A model generated the notes under the pieces. It made no database searches. It saw nothing but the letters and a program-made list of their open reading frames with translations, and had not been told where the DNA came from. The position numbers and the translations under genes were made by a program. A DNA stretch of 64,000 nucleotides, from NCBI GenBank assembly GCA_021822495.1, contig JAKAQO010000006.1, positions 54,302-118,301 on the forward strand. The letters run 5' to 3'. This DNA is from a bacterium (GTDB taxonomy: Bacteria; Elusimicrobiota; Elusimicrobia; UBA1565; UBA9628). Shown here one piece after another: positions 59,521-64,000 of the stretch. Every line of letters starts with the position of its first letter. Position 1 is the stretch's first letter.

Positions 59521-59655
59521 ATGAGTGAAATAGGGACAGTCCCCATTTCCACTGGTCCTGTAGCGTACATTTTGAATCGGCTAGAGGTCGCGCCCGATCT
59601 TGCGAAAGCTCTCAGGCAAGGGGCCGCGCCGCGTCGAATATTTGTACTCCGGTGA
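59521..59655 (+). CDS. Cassette small ORF after the family C gene
   Basis: A 44-residue ORF: MSEIGTVPIS (shared with the ORF at 50,141) then TGPVAYILNRLEVAPDLAKA. It begins four bases after the family C stop. The homology with the 50,136-50,173 region ends at the palindrome. Confidence 0.35.
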   Translation: MSEIGTVPISTGPVAYILNRLEVAPDLAKALRQGAAPRRIFVLR

Positions 59656-59716
59656 CGCTTTGTGACGTTACAGGTAATCCCATGAAAATTGGCGAGTAAT
59701 TTGTAAGGAGATATCA

Positions 59717-60760
59717 ATGAAAACCGTATTCTTTTTATTTATCGGCGCGGCAATAACCGCAACTGCCGCCAATCAGAACGAATGGTGGAAAGACCCTAAA
59801 ACACTGAATTTAAGGATCACCCAACAAGGCGCGGCCTCTGTCTTGAATAAACTTTGCCCAAATACTCAACAAGAGACTCAGGCAGAGTATGCTGCGTGGA
59901 TTAATATCTTGGCCAGCATCGGAAGCGGAACCCAGGCATGGCTGGAGATTGCACAAAGGCTGCGACCTGCTGCAGTTGGACCGCAACTCAATGATATAGA
60001 TACCGCGATAGGTCAAGCTGTAGTCTATAACCCGAAACAAGTTCTAGATTTTATAGCGCTTATGTCTGGGTATGGGTATTATACGCCAGCCACCGGGAAA
60101 TATGATTCCAGTTATGTGGATCGTACGTGTGGATTTATAAACGTAGAACAAACAGCGGGCGCTACTTATGACACTCCGGCTCAGTATACCAATGAAATCA
60201 ACAAAAGAGAAAAAGCGCTCAAGACTGTAGTAGCCCCATCACTTCAGCCATGGGTACAAATATGCACTAAAGATCTAGAAAAATCTCGAAAAAACGCGCC
60301 TTCTCAATTCGAAGGCCCAAGCAAGACAGATATAAATCAGTTTGCTGATGATTACAAAAAAACGTACGACAGCATAATTGCAAATCCGAAGCGAGGATGT
60401 GGAGTCTTCAAACGCTTCATTCAGAAATACCCAGACCCAATGGAATTTAGTACCAGCTACGCGCCCATCGCGGTCATGCTTTTGGCCAACAGGATTTCCT
60501 TTGTGCGTTTTATTTCTTTGGCACGAACCGACAAACGATTTTTTCAGATCGTTTTACGCTACATTAAGGAAGCATCTCCCTCGCTGGATCAAGCAATGTT
60601 CAAGCCAGATAAATTGGAATCCATCATCGCTAACACAAAGCATAAATGCCCACATGGCGCAAAAGATATCTGCCTGCCAATAGAGCAAATAGCGAAGGAA
60701 ATTTCTGGGCGGGTTAAAACTTCTAAGCCCAACACTGTCGCCGCGCCCAGGTTGCCTTAG
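59717..60760 (+). CDS. Secreted alpha-helical protein of unknown function
   Basis: A 347-residue protein with a signal peptide (MKTVFFLFIGAAITATAANQ). The segment ASIGSGTQAWLEIAQRLRPAAVGPQLNDI...NPKQVLDFI (about residues 72-117) is a pattern I have seen in small periplasmic proteins of proteobacteria without assigned function. Seven or so cysteines are spread through the mature part. The start follows AAGGAGAT. It could be a periplasmic immunity or inhibitor protein, which is inference. Confidence 0.55.
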   Translation: MKTVFFLFIGAAITATAANQNEWWKDPKTLNLRITQQGAASVLNKLCPNTQQETQAEYAAWINILASIGSGTQAWLEIAQRLRPAAVGPQLNDIDTAIGQAVVYNPKQVLDFIALMSGYGYYTPATGKYDSSYVDRTCGFINVEQTAGATYDTPAQYTNEINKREKALKTVVAPSLQPWVQICTKDLEKSRKNAPSQFEGPSKTDINQFADDYKKTYDSIIANPKRGCGVFKRFIQKYPDPMEFSTSYAPIAVMLLANRISFVRFISLARTDKRFFQIVLRYIKEASPSLDQAMFKPDKLESIIANTKHKCPHGAKDICLPIEQIAKEISGRVKTSKPNTVAAPRLP

Positions 60761-60812
60761 AAGCAGAAATGACAGAGAGAGAAGAAAAGCATGAGTCACA
60801 AATGAGCAAAAA

Positions 60813-61103
60813 ATGAGGGTAATACTTATGTATATGAAGGAACTCCTAATCCCTGGCTGGTTCGTAGTATCAGCCATGATCCAGCTTGTCACCACTTTGG
60901 TATTTCGGTGGTGGCTCCGCCAGAGGGGTGTAAAACTTATATCTGCTTTTGTGGGTATCCCTGGCTACCTAGAGTATGTCTATTTTGAATGGTGCAGGAA
61001 ACGGGGATATTCAATTACAAGAGTCCTTGCTTTTCGTATCGTGTTTCTTGTCAATCTTCTCATTGCGATAAGAGCGAATGTGCCCATTTTAATGGGCAAA
61101 TAG
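60813..61103 (+). CDS. Small membrane protein, last gene of the cargo array
   Basis: A 96-residue protein with two helices (about residues 13-34 and 70-90) separated by a basic/aromatic loop (RWWLRQRGVKLI...EYVYFEWCRKRGYSI). Start codons at 60,813 and 60,831 are possible. No cassette block follows it. Function unknown. Confidence 0.5.
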   Translation: MRVILMYMKELLIPGWFVVSAMIQLVTTLVFRWWLRQRGVKLISAFVGIPGYLEYVYFEWCRKRGYSITRVLAFRIVFLVNLLIAIRANVPILMGK

Positions 61104-61269
61104 AAATTGTTACTCCAAGCTAGTAACTCCCCGCCAGATCGCCCCATTTCTCAACAGAAATCGCCTAGTTGAAGCCGCTAAAAAAGACCCCCGCTGGCTC
61201 TATATCAAACGCCGGGCATGGGCTAAGCCGCTTCTGGAATGTGCGGAAATGACCGGCTCAAACGATTAA
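61093..61269 (+). pseudogene. Gene fragment without a start
   Basis: An open stretch with no suitable start codon, reading KLVTPRQIAPFLNRNRLVEA, then AKKDPRWLYIKRRAWAKPLL and ECAEMTGSND before TAA (61,267-61,269). Composition is GC-rich and protein-like, so it looks like the 3' end of a lost gene. I do not recognise it. Confidence 0.3.
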
Positions 61270-61387
61270 TAAGTGTAGGGATATCAAACGAGCAGGCTGG
61301 CAGCCAGTCAGCATAAATCGGGGGAGAATGCTCCCCACCTGTCGTAATTCCGGCCATAAAAAGGGGGGAAAGCGAATGTCAAATGAG

Positions 61388-61479
61388 GCCGCGACATCAG
61401 CCGCAGCCGCCTGGTTTCGGAGGCGATTCGCCTCTTCGCCAAGGAAGTCGCCGATGGCAAATTCGAGTTCAGGGGGTGA
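61388..61479 (+). pseudogene. Remnant of a ribbon-helix-helix antitoxin-like protein
   Basis: The frame reads GRDISRSRLVSEAIRLFAKE and VADGKFEFRG before TGA. SRS-x-LV-x-EAIR-x-F is the second helix signature of CopG/RHH repressors. The upstream beta strand is cut by an in-frame stop, so the gene seems decayed or misses its 5' part. Confidence 0.35.
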
Positions 61480-61491
61480 CCAACCCCCGCT

Positions 61492-61525
61492 TCTGTCGTC
61501 GTTTCTGTTGTTACAGAAGCGAAGG
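61492..61525. repeat. Hairpin-forming inverted repeat
   Basis: CGCTTCTGT (about 61,489-61,497) and ACAGAAGCG (about 61,514-61,522) form a 9-bp stem with a T-rich loop. Nearby GAGGCG-ATT-CGCCTC (about 61,420-61,434) and GGGGAG-AATG-CTCCCC (about 61,321-61,336) are smaller hairpins. The 61,270-61,704 region has no intact gene. Confidence 0.45.
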
Positions 61526-61603
61526 AGAAATGGTCCATCCATGAATTCGACTGATTTTCGCTGCCATTCTTGGTCCGCCTCTTTGTCCCGAACGGGGACA
61601 AAT

Positions 61604-61669
61604 CCTCCTGACCACACCCCCACAACCACATTAAAAATTGTGGTTAAGCATGGTGGTGTGGTCAGGAGG
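61604..61669. repeat. Large nested inverted repeat upstream of the replication-relaxation gene
   Basis: A perfect 15-bp outer stem, CCTCCTGACCACACC (61,604-61,618) with GGTGTGGTCAGGAGG (61,655-61,669), encloses a second stem AACCACA/TGTGGTT (61,624-61,630 and 61,639-61,645) around an AT-rich loop. It lies 36 bases before the 61,705 gene. Its size and place fit a replication or transfer origin acted on by that protein, or a strong operator. Confidence 0.6.
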
Positions 61670-61704
61670 TCGGCGGGTTTGGGGCAGCAAAGAGAGAGAA
61701 GAGG

Positions 61705-62583
61705 ATGGGAAGTAAAGTGATCAAGGTCAGGATTATGAGAGAGGACTATGAGGTTGGTATTGAGATCAGAAGAGCGGGGTTGAGCGTGATGATGGCATTA
61801 GAAAGATGGGGGATTTTGAGTTTATCTCAGCTGGATGGATTGATTTTCCATAAAAGATTAGAGGCAAGAAAGAGGCTGGATTTATTTTTTAGCTGTAAGT
61901 TTGAAGGTGAGTATTGCGGCGCGGGCTATAAGGTTTTGAGAAGGCTGGAGAAGCGTGGATTAGCGGCGGTTCGACGCTATGTCAATGCGCCGCGAGTCTA
62001 CACCTTAACGCGGAAAGGCCATGAGGTCTTGATGAAGGCGGGGCTGGCGCGGCTCAACGATTACAGGGATTCCGTGGCGGATTCATTGGTCAAGCATGAG
62101 ATATTGACCAACGGAATCGGCCTAGCGATCAGCGAACTATTGGGGCTTCCTGTTTCTACCGATTTTGAGCGACAGGTCATGAGCCGAGGCGCGGCGGGAA
62201 ACCACGCTCGAGACTCTTTTCCGCTGCCAGATCTTTGGATTACCGATCATGAACAGCCAAAGGCGATTGAGGTAGAGCGAACCCAGAAATCGGCGGCGCG
62301 CTACCGCAAGCTCTGGGAGTTTTATCGCAATAACCTTCCCCGCACGGCGGTCGTTCTTTACATCAGCTCCTTTCCGAACGGCCCCCGGCTGCTGCTGTCG
62401 CGGGCGCGGAAATTAATGGCTGACTTCATCTATGTTTCCTCCATTGAGGACTTCCAAAAATCGCTGGGAACATGCCCCTTCGTGGGCTACCGCGGCGGAG
62501 AGATTTATTTGGAGAAACGGCCGGAGCCGATCGTCATTAACGCCGCGGCGGAATTGCGGGGAGGGTATGCGCATGCGCTTTGA
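61705..62583 (+). CDS. Replication-relaxation (Replic_Relax) family-like protein
   Basis: A 292-residue protein. The N-terminal winged helix has the pattern MMALERWGILSLSQL...KARKRLDLFF and YKVLRRLEKRGLAAVRRYVN with VYTLTRKGHEVL (about residues 28-115). The C-terminal half has PLPDLWITDHEQPKAIEVERTQKSAARYRKLWEFYR, a nuclease-like strand seen in Replic_Relax proteins of integrative elements. It precedes the excisionase-like gene, overlapping it by 11 bases. Confidence 0.6.
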   Translation: MGSKVIKVRIMREDYEVGIEIRRAGLSVMMALERWGILSLSQLDGLIFHKRLEARKRLDLFFSCKFEGEYCGAGYKVLRRLEKRGLAAVRRYVNAPRVYTLTRKGHEVLMKAGLARLNDYRDSVADSLVKHEILTNGIGLAISELLGLPVSTDFERQVMSRGAAGNHARDSFPLPDLWITDHEQPKAIEVERTQKSAARYRKLWEFYRNNLPRTAVVLYISSFPNGPRLLLSRARKLMADFIYVSSIEDFQKSLGTCPFVGYRGGEIYLEKRPEPIVINAAAELRGGYAHAL

Positions 62584-62824
62584 TGGTATTGAGAAAACAG
62601 GCGAAGACTCCGGCTTTATAACGGTGGACATCGTGGCGCGCCGCCTACATGTTTCGAGGCGGACTATCTATGAGTGGGTTAGCCAGCGGAGAATTCCATT
62701 TTACAAGATTGGGGGGACGCTGGTTCGATTCCGGCCGGACGAGATTGAGATTTGGACAAAGGAAAAATCTCGCCCGATCAAAGAATTTGGAGCTAAAAAA
62801 TTGCTAGAATCGGAGGTCCTATGA
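62573..62824 (+). CDS. HTH_17 (MerR-like) excisionase-type DNA-binding protein
   Basis: An 83-residue protein: FITVDIVARRLHVSRRTIYEWVSQRRIPFYKIGGTLVRFRPDEIEIW (about residues 14-60) is the HTH_17/excisionase fold. The ATG at 62,573 is best placed after GGGGAGGG; another ATG at 62,567 is too close. Its stop overlaps the integrase start (ATGA), so the recombination directionality factor and integrase are co-translated. Confidence 0.85.
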   Translation: MRFDGIEKTGEDSGFITVDIVARRLHVSRRTIYEWVSQRRIPFYKIGGTLVRFRPDEIEIWTKEKSRPIKEFGAKKLLESEVL

Positions 62825-64000
62825 GCGTGTATCGGAAACAAAAATCGGACGGCAGTTGGGATTGGTATATTGATTACCGCTTCCAGGGCCGGAGGATTCG
62901 CGAGCGGATTGGGCCGAACAGGGCCCAGGCCGGATTGGTTTTGCAAAAACGCCGTGTTGAAATCGCCGAGGGCAGATTTTTAGAAAAGCGCCAGGAGTCG
63001 AATACGACTCTTGGCGAAATGGCCGAGCTTTACGTTGAGAACCATGCCCGACCGTCCAAAAAATCATGGAGAGATGACAAGCGGATTCTCGGGGGCTTCG
63101 TCAAATACTTTGGAAGCGTCCGCCTCTCGGAGATCACGCCGCTGAAACTCGAAGCCTACCGCGCCGAACATCGCTCGAAACTCAAGCCCGCGACTTTAAA
63201 CCGGCATATCGCCGCAATCAAGACCATGTTTTCCAAAGCCATGGAATGGGGCAAGGCGACCGGAAACCCCGCCCTCAAGGTTAAATTGTACTCTGAAAAC
63301 AACGCTCGCGTTCGCTTCCTCGAAAAGGGCGAGATAGCCGCTTTGCTTGCGGCCAGTCCGGAGTGGCTTCGTCCCATAATCATTGTGGCCGTATGCTCGG
63401 GAATGCGAAAGGCCGAGGTTTTGGGTTTGACCTGGGATGATGTGGATCTTCAAAACATGGTTCTCCGAGTTCGCGATTCCAAGAATGGAAGCTCCCGTTT
63501 TGTGCCGATGAGCTTGCCGGTTTTGCGAACTCTTCGCTCCATTCAAAAAGTCACGGGTTCGCCCTACGTGTTTCCGAGTCCCGGAAGTCGGACTCGCTTG
63601 TATGGGCGGGTTAGGTATGCTTTTGATCGGGCGGTTAAAGAGGTGGGACTTTCGGATGTCGTGTTTCATACCCTTCGGCATTCAGCGGCGAGCCATTTAG
63701 TTATGGGGGGCGTGGATATTTCGACCGTTGGCGCCATCCTAGGCCATAAATGCTCGCGTATGACTGAACGCTATTCCCATCTCGCTCCCGCGCACAAGTC
63801 GCGGGCCATTAAGGCGTTGGACTCCATCGTTCCCGCTTTTCAAATGGACACCCAGGTGGACAAAACCGCTGAGCGAAAGAGCGTTGCCGAAGCCGATGCA
63901 TTTGCTAAAATAGATGGAAATTATTATGAAAATTGCGATTTATTCCCAGGTGGTGAAATGGTATCACAGCGGACTTTGAATCCGTTATTCCTGGTTCGAG
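62821..64000 (+). CDS. Tyrosine recombinase / phage-type integrase (runs past the window end)
   Basis: At least 393 codons, open to the last base. An N-terminal Arm-binding-like part (YRKQKSDGSWDWYIDYRFQG) and a SAM-like core-binding domain (LGEMAELYVENHARPSKKSW...TLNRHIAAIKTMFSKAM) precede the catalytic domain. Catalytic residues are present: Arg in CSGMRKAEVLGLTW (about 196), Lys in DSKNGSSRFVP, HTLRHSAASHL (about 282-292), GHK and the nucleophile Tyr in TERYSHL (about 317). The start follows GGAGG. After the catalytic Tyr the frame passes through attR and the tRNA-Gln. In the circular form it would instead end 13 codons into the left end. Confidence 0.92.
   Translation, partial: MSVYRKQKSDGSWDWYIDYRFQGRRIRERIGPNRAQAGLVLQKRRVEIAEGRFLEKRQESNTTLGEMAELYVENHARPSKKSWRDDKRILGGFVKYFGSVRLSEITPLKLEAYRAEHRSKLKPATLNRHIAAIKTMFSKAMEWGKATGNPALKVKLYSENNARVRFLEKGEIAALLAASPEWLRPIIIVAVCSGMRKAEVLGLTWDDVDLQNMVLRVRDSKNGSSRFVPMSLPVLRTLRSIQKVTGSPYVFPSPGSRTRLYGRVRYAFDRAVKEVGLSDVVFHTLRHSAASHLVMGGVDISTVGAILGHKCSRMTERYSHLAPAHKSRAIKALDSIVPAFQMDTQVDKTAERKSVAEADAFAKIDGNYYENCDLFPGGEMVSQRTLNPLFLVR
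63884..63911 (+). promoter_or_regulatory. Element-borne promoter for the rebuilt tRNA-Gln
   Basis: TTGCCG (63,884-63,889), a 16-base spacer and TAAAAT (63,906-63,911) lie 32 bases before the tRNA, inside the integrase reading frame. Since the native tRNA promoter stays at the left end, an inward-out promoter like this would be needed for tRNA-Gln expression in the integrated state. Confidence 0.45.
63938..63982 (+). repeat. attR (45-bp direct repeat, right copy)
   Basis: Identical to attL at 44,741-44,785. It covers the 5' half of tRNA-Gln to the anticodon stem and also encodes in-frame residues of the integrase (FPGGEMVSQRTLN). Confidence 0.9.
63944..64000 (+). tRNA. tRNA-Gln (TTG anticodon), 5' part; 3' end beyond the window
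   Basis: TCCCAGG acceptor strand, TG, D-arm GTGA-AATGGTA-TCAC, anticodon arm GCGGA-CTTTGAA-TCCGT (anticodon TTG), variable TATT and the T-arm start CCTGG-TTCGAG. All visible stems pair. The T-arm and acceptor 3' strand lie outside the window, so completeness is assumed. This copy is the likely functional one. Confidence 0.85.

Larger units (their letters stand above)
44741..63982 (+). mobile_element. Integrative element in tRNA-Gln carrying an immunity-like gene array
   Basis: The element is bounded by a perfect 45-bp direct repeat, with 19,197 bases per repeat unit. It holds a tyrosine recombinase, an HTH excisionase-like protein and a replication-relaxation-like gene at the right end, candidate cis sites near both ends, and an AT-rich cargo array of small membrane, lipoprotein and secreted proteins. 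The right end carries the full 5' half of tRNA-Gln joined to its native 3' half. The left end keeps the 5' half only. No phage morphogenesis, relaxase or type IV secretion genes are visible, so it is a genomic island or mobilisable element rather than a complete ICE or prophage. Confidence 0.85.

Noticed and set aside
46610-59551. A CRISPR array, because of repeated units with variable stretches
   Set aside because: Units are 100-170 bases, spacing is irregular (hundreds of bases of coding sequence) and no cas genes are present.
46610-59551. An integron cassette array with attC sites
   Set aside because: The palindromes lack attC R' and R'' core sites, lie inside ORF heads rather than after genes, and the integrase is of the tRNA-targeting phage type without an integron-integrase extra domain that I can see.
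61258-61720. ORFs on both strands in the gap before the replication-relaxation gene
   Set aside because: Compositions are Ser/Arg/Pro-rich and they run through hairpins. The only protein-like signal is the short RHH remnant in another frame.
44741-63982. A prophage or conjugative element
   Set aside because: No capsid, portal, terminase, tail, relaxase or type IV secretion gene can be read in either strand, only recombination and replication-type genes plus cargo.

Overview
The window joins a Gram-negative, diderm bacterial chromosome (about 1-44,740) to a roughly 19.2 kb integrated genetic element (44,741-63,982). Outer-membrane and LPS machinery (a GT9 glycosyltransferase end, GmhA, the HldE adenylyltransferase domain, an ExbB/ExbD/TonB/OmpA operon), coding density with ATGA overlaps, and many envelope and TPR proteins fit a deep-branching diderm such as an Elusimicrobiota or deltaproteobacterial-type lineage. 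This placement is inferred from gene content, not from a search. The order ispE - spoVG - tRNA-Gln is also familiar from deltaproteobacterial genomes.

Chromosome, left to right. A GT9 end converges on a Gld-like ABC exporter operon (ATPase, permease, GldG-like, DUF4340; minus strand). A polytopic membrane protein follows. Next is a long operon from a TTG start at 6,464 to 17,318: TPR lipoprotein-coordinator-like protein, OmpA with FlgD-like Ig repeats, ExbB, two ExbD, TonB, a HAMP protein, a response regulator and a second OmpA-like protein. It looks like a Tol/Ton-type energised envelope machine with its own signalling parts. DedA, NupC-type and NCS2-type permeases, gmhA and hldE-C, a secreted NHL/FN3/transglutaminase/TPR protein and SMC come next. 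A glucan-degrading cluster at 29.8-38.1 kb holds a GH13 enzyme fused to a membrane domain and two fungal-type GH15 glucoamylases. Then come a HisKA-only ORF, an unidentified secreted protein and the operon tsaB-rimI-TPR-ispE-spoVG, ending at tRNA-Gln.

The element is inserted in tRNA-Gln. A perfect 45-bp direct repeat (44,741-44,785 and 63,938-63,982) covers the 5' half of the tRNA. At the right end sit a replication-relaxation-like gene, an HTH excisionase-like gene and a tyrosine recombinase whose reading frame runs into attR and the tRNA. No phage structural or conjugation genes are visible.

The cargo (45.6-61.1 kb) is AT-rich and unusual. It is an array of about 16 small membrane, lipoprotein or secreted proteins, most preceded by a tiny ORF with a conserved 5' block (MTKREQKR... 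or MNSEIPWEREGM...), then a REP-like palindrome (GGGACAGTCCC core), then a variable tail. Many tiny ORFs overlap the next gene by ATGA or TAATG. Three families of small membrane proteins recur, each with its own type of upstream tail. I read this as a mobile array of immunity-like genes, comparable in layout to the acquired interbacterial defence clusters known from Bacteroidales, with the palindrome marking the join between conserved and variable parts. The same palindrome family is scattered in the chromosome, including in frame inside two glycosidase genes, so it is a host-wide repeat that the array has taken up.
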